Assembly: GCA_030695415.1 (NCBI GenBank)
Contig: JAUYQZ010000049.1
Location: forward strand, 248,001 to 312,000
Reading direction: 5' to 3'
Length of the DNA: 64,000 nucleotides
Source: Hylemonella sp.
GTDB taxonomy: Bacteria; Pseudomonadota; Gammaproteobacteria; Burkholderiales; Burkholderiaceae_C
The notes under the pieces are model-generated. The model was not told the DNA's origin and did no database searches. It saw only the letters and a program-made list of their open reading frames with translations. Of this stretch, positions 39,912 to 49,002 are shown one piece after another; within the stretch, counting starts at the first letter, position 1, and each line of letters starts with the position of its first letter. A program made the translations under genes and the position numbers.

Positions 39912-40139
39912 ATGAACGCTGACCGAGAACTCGACACCCGCGGGCTGAATTGCCCCCTGCCCATCCTCAAGACCAAGAAGGCCCTGTCGGAGATGACGAG
40001 CGGCCAGACCATCAAGGTCATCGCCACCGACGCCGGTACCGTTCGTGATTTCGTAGCCTTTGCCAAGCAGACCGGCAACGAATTGCTGGAACAGACCACT
40101 GAGGGCAAGGACTACATCCACGTCCTCAAGCGCCGCTAA
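39912..40139 (+). CDS. TusA/SirA-like sulfur-carrier protein
   Basis: This 75-residue protein has the family core ELDTRGLNCPLPILKTKKAL, where the Cys of the CPxP motif carries persulfide in TusA-type proteins. The rest (GQTIKVIATDAGTVRDFVAFAKQTGNEL, shown in part by its motif TDAGTVRDF) is typical. It probably shuttles sulfur for tRNA thiolation or other sulfur transfer, which fits the nearby cysM. Its stop is abutted by the second stem-loop element. Confidence 0.92.
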   Translation: MNADRELDTRGLNCPLPILKTKKALSEMTSGQTIKVIATDAGTVRDFVAFAKQTGNELLEQTTEGKDYIHVLKRR

Positions 40140-40281
40140 GAACCTGCGAATAAATCTACTGCGCGGCCTGATCGCCGCGTTGGGCGGTGCTCGGAATCCT
40201 CACGTACATCAAGTACGCTCCGGTTCCTGCGCTCCGTCCGCCTTGCGCTGAGGCCGCTCGCTACGATTTCTTCGCAAGTTC
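40140..40281 (+). repeat. Stop-abutting stem-loop element, copy 2 (after tusA-like gene)
   Basis: It begins with the base after the stop codon. Arms: tgcgaataaatc/gatttcttcgca, gcggcct/aggccgc, ggaatc/ggttcc, apex cgtac(atcaa)gtacg. Compared with copy 1 the stems differ on both sides in a compensating way: tgtgaa/ttcaca becomes tgcgaa/ttcgca, and gccatc/ggtggc becomes ggaatc/ggttcc. It lies between convergent genes and ends 12 bases before the galU stop. Confidence 0.85.
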
Positions 40282-40293
40282 TAAGCGCTTGGT

Positions 40294-41175
40294 TCACACC
40301 TTGAGCGATTTCAGATACGCGCGGAAATTCGCCCCTACCTCGGGGTGCGCCAGGGCCAGCTCCACCGTGGCCTCCAAAAACCCTTCCTTGCTGCCGCAGT
40401 CATAGCGCTTGCCGGCGTAGGTGTAGGCGTAGGCCGCCTCGTGCTTCAAGAGGCCGGCAATGCCGTCGGTCAGCTGGATCTCGCCACCCGCGCCCCGCGG
40501 CTGCTGGCGGATCTGCTCGAACACGGCCGGGGTGAGGATGTAACGGCCCGCCACGGCCAGGCGTGAGGGCGCGACTTCGGGTGCAGGTTTTTCGACCATG
40601 CGCTCGATCCGCATCAGACGCTCGCCCGCTGGCGTACCCGCCACGATGCCGTAGCGGCGCACCTGGTCCTGCGGCACTTCCTGCACGGCAATCACCGAGT
40701 TGTTCAAGCGATAAAACTGCTCGGCCATCTGGGCCAGCACCGGGGTGCCACCGGGCGGCCCCATCATCAGGTCGTCGGCCAGCAGCACGGCAAAGGGCGA
40801 GTTTCCAGTGAGGTGCTCGGCGCACAGCACGGCGTGTCCCAGGCCCAGGGCACGCGGCTGGCGCACATAGGAGCAAAGCATGTCGTCCGGTTGTACCGAA
40901 CGCACCAGGTCAAGCAGCGCCTGCTTGCCGCTCTGCGCCAGCTCGTTTTCCAGCTCGTACGCGGTGTCGAAATGGTCTTCGATGGCGCGCTTGTTGCGGC
41001 CCGTCACGAACACCATGTGACGGATGCCGGCCGCGTAGGCCTCTTCCACGGCGTACTGGATCAGCGGCTTGTCCACCACAGGCAGCATTTCCTTCGGCGC
41101 TGCTTTGGTGGCGGGCAGGAAACGCGTGCCGAGGCCGGCGACGGGGAAAACGGCGGTTCTGATTTTTTGCGTCAT
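40294..41175 (-). CDS. galU: UTP-glucose-1-phosphate uridylyltransferase
   Basis: This 293-residue protein starts [20 protein letters not shown], with [20 protein letters not shown] completing the nucleotide-binding signature. Further marks are [37 protein letters not shown] and [10 protein letters not shown]. It makes UDP-glucose for envelope polysaccharides. It starts 25 bases after valS on the same strand, so the two are likely co-transcribed. Confidence 0.97.
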   Translation of the reverse strand: MTQKIRTAVFPVAGLGTRFLPATKAAPKEMLPVVDKPLIQYAVEEAYAAGIRHMVFVTGRNKRAIEDHFDTAYELENELAQSGKQALLDLVRSVQPDDMLCSYVRQPRALGLGHAVLCAEHLTGNSPFAVLLADDLMMGPPGGTPVLAQMAEQFYRLNNSVIAVQEVPQDQVRRYGIVAGTPAGERLMRIERMVEKPAPEVAPSRLAVAGRYILTPAVFEQIRQQPRGAGGEIQLTDGIAGLLKHEAAYAYTYAGKRYDCGSKEGFLEATVELALAHPEVGANFRAYLKSLKV

Positions 41176-41200
41176 GGCCCGATTCTCCCCGCGAAATAGG

Positions 41201-44104
41201 TCACTTCAAGCGGACCAACTGGTCCTGGATCTTGGCCAAGGTCGCCGTGAAATCGGCCATGCGCTTGTTCTCCTGCTCGATCACGGTGGGAGGTGCCTTG
41301 GCCACGAAGGCTTCGTTGGAGAGCTTGTTCTTGGCCTTGGCGATCTCGCCCTCCAGGCGCGCCGCCTCCTTGCCCAGGCGCAGCTTCTCCGCGACCATGT
41401 CGACTTCCATATGCAGGCACAGGCGGGCTTCGCCCACCACGGCCACCGGTGCGGCCTGGGCGGCCGCGGCCCACTCGGCCTCGGCCTGGAACACCTTGAC
41501 CTCGCTGAGCTTGGCCAGGGCCTGCAGCACCGGCGCCCACTGCTCCAGGAATGCCGTCTCGCCGGCACTGGCAGCCACCGCATACAAGGGCAGGCGCGTG
41601 GACGGCGACACATTCATCTCGCCGCGCAGGTTGCGGCAGGCGTCGACGAACTGGCGCAGGCGGGCCACCTCGGCCATGGCCGCAGCGTCAATGCGCTCCG
41701 GCTGGCTCACCGGGTAAGCGGCCACGCTCACCGATTCACCAGCCCGGCCGGCCACAGGCGCCACCTTTTGCCAGAGCTCTTCGGTGATGAAGGGGATCAG
41801 CGGGTGCGCCAGGCGCTGGATCGTTTCCAGCGTACGGATCAGGGTGCGGCGCGTGGCGCGCTGCTGCGCAGCGTCTCCGGTGTTGATCTGCACCTTGGCG
41901 ATTTCCAGGTACCAGTCGCAGAACTCGTTCCAGACGAAGTCATAGATGGTGTTGGCCACGTTGTCCAGGCGATAGTCGGCGAAGCCCTGGGCCACTTCGG
42001 CCTCGACCTGCTGCAGCAGCGAGACGATCCAGCGGTCGGCGGCGCTGAAGCTCAGGTAGCCATGGAAGGGGCCACCAGGCACACACTGCTCCTTGGTGTG
42101 CTCTTCCAGGCCGCAGTCCTGACCTTCACAGTTCATCAGCACGAAGCGTGTGGCGTTCCAGAGCTTGTTGCAGAAGTTGCGGTAACCCTCGCAGCGCTTG
42201 GAATCAAAATTGATGTTGCGCCCCAGCGAGGCCAGTGAGGCGAAAGTGAAGCGCAGAGCATCGGCACCGAAAGCCGGGATGCCTGCGGGGAATTCCTTTT
42301 CGGTGTTCTTTCGCACCTGGGGCGCGGTCTCGGGCTTGCGCAGACCGACGACGCGCTTGTCCAGCAGGGGGCCGAGGGCAATGCCGTCGATCAGGTCCAC
42401 CGGGTCCAGCACATTGCCTTCACTCTTGCTCATCTTCTGGCCCTGCGCGTCGCGCACCAGGCCGTGGATGTAGACGTGTTTGAAAGGCACCCGGCCGGTG
42501 AAGTGGGTCGTCATCATGATCATGCGGGCGACCCAGAAGAAGATGATGTCGTAGCCCGTGACCAGCACGCTGGAGGGCAGGTAGAGGTCGAAGTCTTCGG
42601 TCCCGCTACCGGAGGGGCGTTCCACAGCTTCTGGCCAGCCCATGGTGCTGAAGGGCACCAGGGCCGAGGAGTACCAGGTGTCGAGCACGTCCTCGTCACG
42701 CACGAGTTTCTGGCCTGGTGCCTTGGCCTGGGCCTCGGCTTCATTGCGCGCCACGATCACATTGCCGGCTTCGTCGTACCAGGCCGGGATCTGGTGGCCC
42801 CACCAGAGCTGGCGCGAGATGCACCAATCCTGGATGTTGTTCATCCACTGGTTGTAGGTGTTGACCCAGTTCTCGGGAACGAACTTCACCGCGCCGCTGT
42901 CGACGGCATCGATGGCCTTTTGCGCGATGCTCTTGCCTGTGGGGTCCTGCTCGCTGACCTTCGTCATCGCCACGAACCACTGGTCCGTCAGCATGGGCTC
43001 GACGATCTGGCCCGTGCGGGTGCAGATGGGCACCATGAGCTTGTGCTTCTTGGTCTCCACCAGGGCGCCGATGGCTTCCAGGTCCTTCACGATGGCCTTG
43101 CGCGCCACGAAACGGTCCAGGCCGCGGTATTTTTCGGGCGCGTTGTCGTTGACGGTGGCCTGCAGCGTCAGCACGCAGATCAGCTCCAGCTTGTGCCGCT
43201 GGCCCACCTGGTAGTCGTTGGGGTCATGGGCCGGCGTGACCTTGACCACACCCGTGCCGAATTCCTTGTCCACGTAAGCGTCGGCGATCACCGGGATCTG
43301 GCGGCCCACCAGCGGCAGCGTGACCATCTTGCCGATCAGGTGTTTATAGCGCTCGTCTTCCGGGTGCACCATCACGGCCACGTCGCCCAGCATGGTCTCG
43401 GGGCGGGTGGTGGCCACGGTCAGGCTGCCTGTTCCATCGGCCATCGGATAGGCGATGTGCCAGAGCGAACCGTCTTTCTCTTCGCTTTCCACTTCCAGGT
43501 CGGACACGGCGGACTGCAGCACCGGGTCCCAGTTCACGAGGCGCTTGCCGCGGTAGATGAGCCCTTGCTCGTACAGGCGCACGAAGGTCTCGGTGACGAC
43601 CTTGCTGAGCTTGTCGTCCATGGTGAAGTATTCGCGGCTCCAGTCCACGCTGTCGCCCATGCGGCGCATCTGGGTGGTGATGGTGTTGCCGCTCTGCTCC
43701 TTCCACTCCCACACGCGCGAAACGAAGTTCTTGCGGCCCAGGTCGTGGCGGCTGAGCTTCTGTTCCTGCAACTGGCGCTCCACCACGATCTGGGTGGCGA
43801 TGCCCGCGTGGTCGGTGCCCGGCACCCAGACCGTGTTCGCGCCCGCCATGCGGTGGTAGCGCGTGAGCGAGTCCATGATGGTCTGGTTGAAGGCATGGCC
43901 CATGTGCAGCGTGCCCGTCACATTGGGCGGCGGCAGCTGGATGGCGAAGGACGGCGCACCCGCCTTGGCCTTGCCTGTGCCGCGGAAACCCGCGTTGCCG
44001 TAGCCGCGCTTGTCCCATTCGGGGCCCCAATGCGCCTCCAGGGCGGCGGGTTCGAAGGACTTGGACAGGCTGTTGAGGCCCGGTTGCTGGACGGTGTCGG
44101 TCAT
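41201..44104 (-). CDS. valS: Valyl-tRNA synthetase
   Basis: This 967-residue class I synthetase has the HIGH-type motif [17 protein letters not shown] near residue 60 and KMSKS in [14 protein letters not shown] near residue 555. An editing domain ([19 protein letters not shown]) and a C-terminal coiled-coil arm (last 65 residues, [19 protein letters not shown]) are present, the arm being the usual ValRS tRNA-binding element. It lies downstream of an intrinsic terminator and upstream of galU. Confidence 0.98.
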   Translation of the reverse strand: MTDTVQQPGLNSLSKSFEPAALEAHWGPEWDKRGYGNAGFRGTGKAKAGAPSFAIQLPPPNVTGTLHMGHAFNQTIMDSLTRYHRMAGANTVWVPGTDHAGIATQIVVERQLQEQKLSRHDLGRKNFVSRVWEWKEQSGNTITTQMRRMGDSVDWSREYFTMDDKLSKVVTETFVRLYEQGLIYRGKRLVNWDPVLQSAVSDLEVESEEKDGSLWHIAYPMADGTGSLTVATTRPETMLGDVAVMVHPEDERYKHLIGKMVTLPLVGRQIPVIADAYVDKEFGTGVVKVTPAHDPNDYQVGQRHKLELICVLTLQATVNDNAPEKYRGLDRFVARKAIVKDLEAIGALVETKKHKLMVPICTRTGQIVEPMLTDQWFVAMTKVSEQDPTGKSIAQKAIDAVDSGAVKFVPENWVNTYNQWMNNIQDWCISRQLWWGHQIPAWYDEAGNVIVARNEAEAQAKAPGQKLVRDEDVLDTWYSSALVPFSTMGWPEAVERPSGSGTEDFDLYLPSSVLVTGYDIIFFWVARMIMMTTHFTGRVPFKHVYIHGLVRDAQGQKMSKSEGNVLDPVDLIDGIALGPLLDKRVVGLRKPETAPQVRKNTEKEFPAGIPAFGADALRFTFASLASLGRNINFDSKRCEGYRNFCNKLWNATRFVLMNCEGQDCGLEEHTKEQCVPGGPFHGYLSFSAADRWIVSLLQQVEAEVAQGFADYRLDNVANTIYDFVWNEFCDWYLEIAKVQINTGDAAQQRATRRTLIRTLETIQRLAHPLIPFITEELWQKVAPVAGRAGESVSVAAYPVSQPERIDAAAMAEVARLRQFVDACRNLRGEMNVSPSTRLPLYAVAASAGETAFLEQWAPVLQALAKLSEVKVFQAEAEWAAAAQAAPVAVVGEARLCLHMEVDMVAEKLRLGKEAARLEGEIAKAKNKLSNEAFVAKAPPTVIEQENKRMADFTATLAKIQDQLVRLK

Positions 44105-44113
44105 GGTGCTGAC

Positions 44114-44148
44114 AAAAAATGAAGAACGGCACCCGAGGGTGCCGTTCC
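44114..44148 (-). terminator. Rho-independent terminator of the monooxygenase operon
   Basis: On the minus strand GAACGGCACCC and GGGTGCCGTTC form an 11-bp stem with a very short loop, followed by TTCATTTTTT. It lies about 29 bases after the DUF2783 gene and just before the valS start, so it insulates valS from the upstream operon. Confidence 0.88.
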
Positions 44149-44176
44149 ATGGGGTGTCTGGGAACTGCCCCTGATT

Positions 44177-44365
44177 TTACCGGGGCAGATCCTTGGCCGC
44201 CTGAATGCATTCGGCCAGCACATCCTTCGCTCCGATCTGGTTGGCCAGCAGCAGGATCAGCCGGGCATTGAGCAGTTCGGACTGTTCACGACTCAGACCG
44301 GTATGGGCATCGAGCAACTGCTCGTAGAAGGTGTCGGCGTCCTGGAAATGGGGGGTGGTTTTCAT
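44177..44365 (-). CDS. DUF2783 small protein
   Basis: This 62-residue protein reads DADTFYEQLLDAHTGLS, then SELLNARLILLLANQIG, and ends AAKDLPR, the pattern of DUF2783. Genes of this family are commonly found next to flavoprotein aromatic monooxygenases, as here (three-base gap). A role as a small accessory or dimerising subunit is inferred. It is all-helical by composition, with no signal peptide. Last gene of a three-gene operon ending at an intrinsic terminator. Confidence 0.85.
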   Translation of the reverse strand: MKTTPHFQDADTFYEQLLDAHTGLSREQSELLNARLILLLANQIGAKDVLAECIQAAKDLPR

Positions 44366-44368
44366 GGA

Positions 44369-46135
44369 CTACTCCTTGATGCCGATGCCGCGCTCGATGG
44401 CCTGGATCAGGCCGGCGTCCACGCTTTCTCCCGTAGCGGCGATATAGGCGTCGGGCCGCACCAGGGCCCAGGCATGGCCGAAGACATGGCAGGCTCCCTG
44501 CAGATGACCCTGCGGGTCGATCACGAACTCTCGCGCCTGGGGCCGGGTGTCCGGCCCCACGACCTGCACGCAACGCACGGGCGCAACGCTGCCCAGATGG
44601 CGCAGGCGTTGCGCCGCGGCCGCCGACATGTCGCCGAAGACCAGCACCAGCAACTGGCCGCCCGCCCACTCGATCAGGTCGTTGACGCAGCCAGCGCTTT
44701 GATCGGCCCAGCGGAAACTCACGTTCTGCACGGAGAGGCCGCCGCTGCGGTCGCAGATGCCGGACTGCGTGTAGCTGTTGGCCACGGCCATGCGGCCGGT
44801 GTTGATCAGCTGGCGGGCAAACGGGTACTGGCGCGCCAGGCTGATGGCCGCACTGCGGAAGGTGCGCTCCATGCCGTCGGCCGGGCGCAGAAAGCGCGCG
44901 GTGCGGTTGGTGACCTGCACGTTCTGCGCGGCGGCCTCGTGGCGCTCCTGGTCATAGCTGTCCAGCAGGCTCGCCGGCGCCTGGCCGCGCAGCACGGCCG
45001 CCAGTTTCCAGGCCAGGTTGTCGGCATCGGCCACGCCGGTGTTGCCACCACGCGCACCGAAGGGACTGACGATTTTGGCCGTGTCGCCCATGAAATAGAC
45101 GCTACCGATGCGCAGGGTGTCCAGGCACTGGCTGCGGTAGGCGTAGGGACCGACCCAGACGATCTCGCAGTCCACGTCGGGGCCGAACTGCTGCCTGAGT
45201 CGCTCGCGAACCACGTCCTCCCGGCTCACGAGCTCGGGGTCGGCGTTGGGCTCCATCTGGTAGTCGATACGCCAGACCTCGTCGCCCATCAGGTGCTGCC
45301 AGACCGCTCGGTTGCCATTGAAGGGCGCCTCGATCCAGGTGTGGCGCTCCTGCGGCGGACGGTGCCTGAAGCGAACATCGGCAATGCACCAGCGGTCGTC
45401 GCCGCGGCGCGAGGTCATGGTGGCGTCAGTCCAGCCGTGGAAGGGCGTGTGCGAGCCGCTGGCGTCGATCACGTGCTCGGCCTCCAGCTGGTAAGGGCCG
45501 GCCGGCGTGTCCACCGTCAGCGTGGCGTAGCCCTCCTGCTGCCTGAAGCCTGTCACGCGCGACTTCCAGCGCAGGTCCACCTGGCCCAGCCCGTAAATGC
45601 GCTCGACCAGATAGCCCTCGATATAGAACTGCTGGATGTTGATGAAAGGCGGCTGGGCCGAGAGACCAAAGCTGCTCTGCTGGCGCAAGTCGAAGGAATA
45701 GACCTCGTCCTGGCCGGCAAAGGTGCGGCCCACGCTCCACTGGATGCCCTTGGCGGCGATACGCTCGTAGATACCCAGTCGCTGGAAGATCTCCAGCGAC
45801 TTCTGCGTGTAGCAGATGCCGCGCGAGGACGCGCCCTTGACGCCCACCGTGCTGTCCTCGTCCAGCAGGACGGCCTGCACCCCCAGCTTCGCGAGGCAAC
45901 AAGCCAGGGTCAGGCCGGTGATGCCGGCGCCGACAATGACGACCTGGTGGCGTTTCGTGCCACCCTTGAGCTCCGGCGGCTCGACAAAGGGGTACTGGGG
46001 CAGTTCATAGCCCTTGCCCTGGGTGAACTCGTAGCCGTTCGTATAGGCCACGTCACGGTACGTCGTCTGCAATGGGTCGGCTCCGGCCTGCCGGATCGCG
46101 GTTCGAGCCCCTTCGGGCGACTGTGCGGGGCTCAT
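44369..46135 (-). CDS. FAD-dependent aromatic monooxygenase (MhpA/UbiH-type)
   Basis: This 588-residue group A flavoprotein hydroxylase has the FAD-binding fold VVIVGAGITGLTLACCLAKLG (near residue 65, the last Gly closing the motif). The second FAD motif is FMGDTAKIVSPFGARGGNTG (near 350) and DADNLAWKLAAVLRG follows. A thioredoxin-like C-terminal domain is likely (410-588), as in phenol and 3-(3-hydroxyphenyl)propionate hydroxylases. It would hydroxylate a phenolic ring using NAD(P)H and O2. The ATG overlaps the upstream VOC gene stop by four bases, which suggests that the VOC protein acts on the same pathway. Confidence 0.92.
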   Translation of the reverse strand: MSPAQSPEGARTAIRQAGADPLQTTYRDVAYTNGYEFTQGKGYELPQYPFVEPPELKGGTKRHQVVIVGAGITGLTLACCLAKLGVQAVLLDEDSTVGVKGASSRGICYTQKSLEIFQRLGIYERIAAKGIQWSVGRTFAGQDEVYSFDLRQQSSFGLSAQPPFINIQQFYIEGYLVERIYGLGQVDLRWKSRVTGFRQQEGYATLTVDTPAGPYQLEAEHVIDASGSHTPFHGWTDATMTSRRGDDRWCIADVRFRHRPPQERHTWIEAPFNGNRAVWQHLMGDEVWRIDYQMEPNADPELVSREDVVRERLRQQFGPDVDCEIVWVGPYAYRSQCLDTLRIGSVYFMGDTAKIVSPFGARGGNTGVADADNLAWKLAAVLRGQAPASLLDSYDQERHEAAAQNVQVTNRTARFLRPADGMERTFRSAAISLARQYPFARQLINTGRMAVANSYTQSGICDRSGGLSVQNVSFRWADQSAGCVNDLIEWAGGQLLVLVFGDMSAAAAQRLRHLGSVAPVRCVQVVGPDTRPQAREFVIDPQGHLQGACHVFGHAWALVRPDAYIAATGESVDAGLIQAIERGIGIKE

Positions 46136-46767
46136 GCCTTGCCCTTCTGCGCGGCGCGCGCAGCCACTTCGGGCCGGTCATTCTGTTGCGGCTTCAGCGG
46201 TGCGGCCACCTTGCCGGCGGCGCGCTCCTGGCGCCAGACCGCCTTGCGCGCGCTCCATTCGTTGAGGCGCGCGTGAGCGGTGGTGCTTTCCTGGAGCATC
46301 TGGAACTCGTCAGCGACCTGAGCCGAAAGCTCGAGCCGGATGCCGTTGGGGTCAAAAAAGTAAATGCTCTTGAAGATGTGATGGTCGGTCACACCGATCA
46401 CCTCGATGCCGTGGGCCTGCAGCCTCGCCTTCATGTCTTCGAGCTGCGCAACGGAATCGAGCCTGAAGGCGACGTGGTTCACCCAGCGCGGCGTGTTGGC
46501 GCTGGGCTCGGCGGCCACATCGTCGCCCAGGTCGAAGAAGGCGATGAAGGAGCCGTCCTGCAGGCGAAAGAAGAAGTGCGTGTAGGGACAGTATTCCCCC
46601 GTGCTGGGCACGTGGTCGCTCTGGATGATGTGGTACAGCGGCAGGCCCAGGATGTCTTCATAGAAGTGTCGCGTCTCCTCGGCGTCGCGCGCCCGGTAGG
46701 CGTAATGGTGCAACTGCTGGATCGGCGGCGGCGGCGGCAAGGCGGCCGCGCGGGGACTGTTGCTCAT
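46132..46767 (-). CDS. VOC-fold protein, possible ring-cleavage dioxygenase
   Basis: This 211-residue protein has a VOC/glyoxalase-dioxygenase domain (residues 18-150). Likely metal ligands are His in QLHHYAYRARDAEE, His in WVNHVAFRLD and Glu in GIRLELSAQ, a 2-His-1-carboxylate set. It has DILGLPLYHIIQSDHVPSTG as a cap segment. A basic Ala/Lys-rich tail (155-211) is unusual for the family. It heads an operon with the flavoprotein hydroxylase and DUF2783, so a hydroxylation-then-cleavage pathway is inferred; the substrate is unknown. Confidence 0.85.
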   Translation of the reverse strand: MSNSPRAAALPPPPPIQQLHHYAYRARDAEETRHFYEDILGLPLYHIIQSDHVPSTGEYCPYTHFFFRLQDGSFIAFFDLGDDVAAEPSANTPRWVNHVAFRLDSVAQLEDMKARLQAHGIEVIGVTDHHIFKSIYFFDPNGIRLELSAQVADEFQMLQESTTAHARLNEWSARKAVWRQERAAGKVAAPLKPQQNDRPEVAARAAQKGKA

Positions 46768-47021
46768 GGGTACTCCTCGGCAGTCAATTCACTGATCCGT
46801 AATTCATTCACTTTACCGTAACTCCCCAGGGCGCCGAGCTGGCCCGCCAGCCTGAACCAGGGCAGTTATTGCGAATCAATATCGATTCTTAATAGCGAGC
46901 AGCAATTTGTCATATTGAAAGTGCCAATTAGACGCCCCAAGAACTCCAGGAATACCCTCTCGTCAGTCTTTGACCTGTTCAAAGCATTCCCGTGTTTTCT
47001 CAACGCATCAAGGAGATAGCC
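46768..47021. promoter_or_regulatory. Divergent promoter region between VOC operon and rubrerythrin
   Basis: This 254-bp gap is notably AT-richer than its surroundings in the middle (46865-46935) and must drive both divergent operons. Seen directly: an imperfect palindrome gaatcaatatcgattc at 46873-46888 (one mismatch), and near the VOC gene ttacgg repeated about 17 bases apart on the minus strand. Either could be an operator. I cannot name the regulator; the palindrome is only loosely Fur-like. Confidence 0.45.
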
Positions 47022-47444
47022 ATGCCCGCACTGAAAGGTTCCAAAACGGAACAGTGCCTGAAGGACGCCTTCGCCGGCGAATCACAGGCCAACCGCCGCT
47101 ACCTGTATTTCGCAAACAAGGCCGACGTGGAAGGCCAGAACGACGTGGCGGCGCTGTTCCGCTCCACCGCTGAAGGCGAGACCGGCCACGCCCACGGCCA
47201 CCTGGAATTCCTGGAGCAGTCCGGCGACCCCGCCACCGGCATGCCCATCGGCTCCACCCGCGACAACCTGAAGTCAGCTGTCGCCGGCGAAACCCATGAG
47301 TACACCGACATGTACCCCGGCATGGCCAAGACCGCCCGTGCTGAAGGCTTCGACGAAGTCGCCGACTGGTTCGAGACGCTGGCCAAGGCCGAGCGCTCGC
47401 ACGCGAATCGCTACCAGAAGGCCCTGAACGAACTCGTGGATTAA
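47022..47444 (+). CDS. Rubrerythrin family protein without rubredoxin domain
   Basis: This 140-residue protein has the ferritin-like diiron motifs: [19 protein letters not shown] (first Glu), [14 protein letters not shown] (ExxH), [16 protein letters not shown] and [15 protein letters not shown] (ExxH-like). The C-terminal CX2C rubredoxin domain of classical rubrerythrin is missing, so electrons must come from a separate carrier. It probably reduces peroxide. A strong RBS (AAGGAG) lies nine bases upstream. It is followed, across a stem-loop element, by a GlpC-like Fe-S protein and a DUF3501 protein that may be its partners. Confidence 0.93.
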   Translation: MPALKGSKTEQCLKDAFAGESQANRRYLYFANKADVEGQNDVAALFRSTAEGETGHAHGHLEFLEQSGDPATGMPIGSTRDNLKSAVAGETHEYTDMYPGMAKTARAEGFDEVADWFETLAKAERSHANRYQKALNELVD

Positions 47445-47562
47445 GGGCTACTGCGCGAGCCGATAGCGGCGTTGCGGGCCCCGTTCAGGCCATCCTCATG
47501 CACCCCAAGTGCATTCCGGTGGCCCGACACCCGCGCCTTGCTCTCGGCCGGCTCGCTACGCC
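47445..47562 (+). repeat. Stop-abutting stem-loop element, copy 3 (after rubrerythrin)
   Basis: It begins with the base after the rubrerythrin stop. The tactgcgcgag opening matches the other copies' tactgcgcg. Stems: gcgagcc/ggctcgc, ggccatcc/ggtggcc, apex atgcac(cccaa)gtgcat. The apex stem differs in sequence from copies 1 and 2 on both sides, yet still pairs. The outer cttgtgaa arm is missing. A further small hairpin, ctacgcc/ggcgtag, follows. The Fe-S protein gene starts about 80 bases later. Confidence 0.75.
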
Positions 47563-47641
47563 GTGAGGCGTAGTGGGTTTGCGAAAGACTTCTGGGAGCA
47601 CAGAGGTCTTCTTCAAACCACCACAACAAAGAGGACACACC

Positions 47642-48991
47642 ATGGCGCGCGAAGGCAACCTGGAAGCCCCGACCCGACACCCGCTGGACTGGAAGAACCC
47701 CGACTTCTACAACGAGGAATCCACCTTCAAGGAGCTCGAGCGCATCTTCGACATCTGCCACGGCTGCCGCCGCTGCGTCAGCCTGTGCGGCTCCTTCCCC
47801 ACCCTGTTCGACCTGGTCGACGAGAGCTCGACCGGCGAGGTCGACGGCGTCGCCAAGCCAGACTACTGGAAAGTGGTCGACCAGTGCTATATGTGCGACC
47901 TGTGCTACATGACCAAGTGTCCGTACACCCCACCGCACGAATGGAACCTGGACTTCCCGCACACCATGCTGCGCGCCAAGGCCATCAAGTTCAAGAAGGG
48001 CGAAGTCACCACCAGCGAGAAGCTGCTGGCTTCCACCGACTTGCATGGCTCGTTTGCCGGCATCCCCATCGTCGTGCAGGTGGCCAATGCCGTGACCCAC
48101 ACCAAGGCGGCGCGCAGCGTGATGGAAAGCGTGGCCGGTGTCGACAAGGACGCCTGGTTGCCCTCCCTGGCTACGCAGAAGTTCCGCTCGGGCGCTGCCG
48201 ACAGCGCACCCTACGCCGTGAAGAACGGCGACAAGACGCCTGGCAAGGTAGCCATCTACTCCACCTGCTACGTCAACTACAACGAGCCGGGCATCGGCCA
48301 CGACCTGCTCAAGATCCTCGACCATAACGAGATCCCCTACGTGCTCGTCGAGAAGGAGAAATGCTGCGGCATGCCCAAGCTGGAGCTCGGTGACCTGGAC
48401 TCGGTCAACAGCAGCAAGGAAGCGAACATCCCGGTGCTGCACCAGTACGCGCAGGAGGGCTACGCCATCCTCTCGGCCGTGCCCAGCTGCACCCTGATGT
48501 TCAAGCAGGAGATCCCGCTGATGTACCCGGACGACACCGCGGTGCAGGAGGTGAAGGAAGCCATGTGGGACCCCTTCGAGTACCTGATGGCGCGCAAGCG
48601 TGACGGTCTGCTCAAGACCGAGTTCCCGCAGAAGCTGGGCAACGTGAGCTACCAGATCCCCTGCCACGGCCGCGTGCAGAACATCGGCAAGAAGACCGAA
48701 GAGATGCTCAAGATGATCCCGGACACCACGATCAACACCATCGAGCGCTGCTCGGGCCACGCCGGCACCTTCGGCGTGAAGAAGGCCTACCACCAGCAGG
48801 CCATGAAGATCGGCAAGCCCGTGTTCAAGGCCATGGCCACCATGAAGGACGGAACGAAGCCCGACTACATCAGCTCCGACTGCCCGCTGGGCGGCCACCA
48901 CATCGCGCAGGGTTTCGAGGTCAACGGCCTGGGCGCCCCCGAGCTGCAGCACCCGCTGAGCCTGGTGCGCATGGCGTACGGATTGAAGTAA
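47642..48991 (+). CDS. GlpC/HdrD-like iron-sulfur oxidoreductase subunit
   Basis: This 449-residue protein has two N-terminal [4Fe-4S] clusters (DICHGCRRCVSLCGSFP and CYMCDLCYMTKCPYTPP). C-terminal cysteine-rich CCG-type domains follow, as in heterodisulfide reductase and GlpC: STCYVNYNEPGIG with KEKCCGMPKLELGD, then IPCHGRVQNIGKK with ERCSGHAGTFG. It is soluble, with no membrane segment and no catalytic flavin domain. It would pass electrons to or from thiol/disulfide or another protein. It is followed after 11 bases by the DUF3501 gene and preceded by rubrerythrin. Confidence 0.92.
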   Translation: MAREGNLEAPTRHPLDWKNPDFYNEESTFKELERIFDICHGCRRCVSLCGSFPTLFDLVDESSTGEVDGVAKPDYWKVVDQCYMCDLCYMTKCPYTPPHEWNLDFPHTMLRAKAIKFKKGEVTTSEKLLASTDLHGSFAGIPIVVQVANAVTHTKAARSVMESVAGVDKDAWLPSLATQKFRSGAADSAPYAVKNGDKTPGKVAIYSTCYVNYNEPGIGHDLLKILDHNEIPYVLVEKEKCCGMPKLELGDLDSVNSSKEANIPVLHQYAQEGYAILSAVPSCTLMFKQEIPLMYPDDTAVQEVKEAMWDPFEYLMARKRDGLLKTEFPQKLGNVSYQIPCHGRVQNIGKKTEEMLKMIPDTTINTIERCSGHAGTFGVKKAYHQQAMKIGKPVFKAMATMKDGTKPDYISSDCPLGGHHIAQGFEVNGLGAPELQHPLSLVRMAYGLK

Positions 48992-49002
48992 GGACACTGG
49001 AG

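Noticed and set aside
46873-46888. Fur box upstream of rubrerythrin
   Set aside because: Palindromic, but it does not match the Fur consensus well enough to name it; kept only as an unassigned palindrome.
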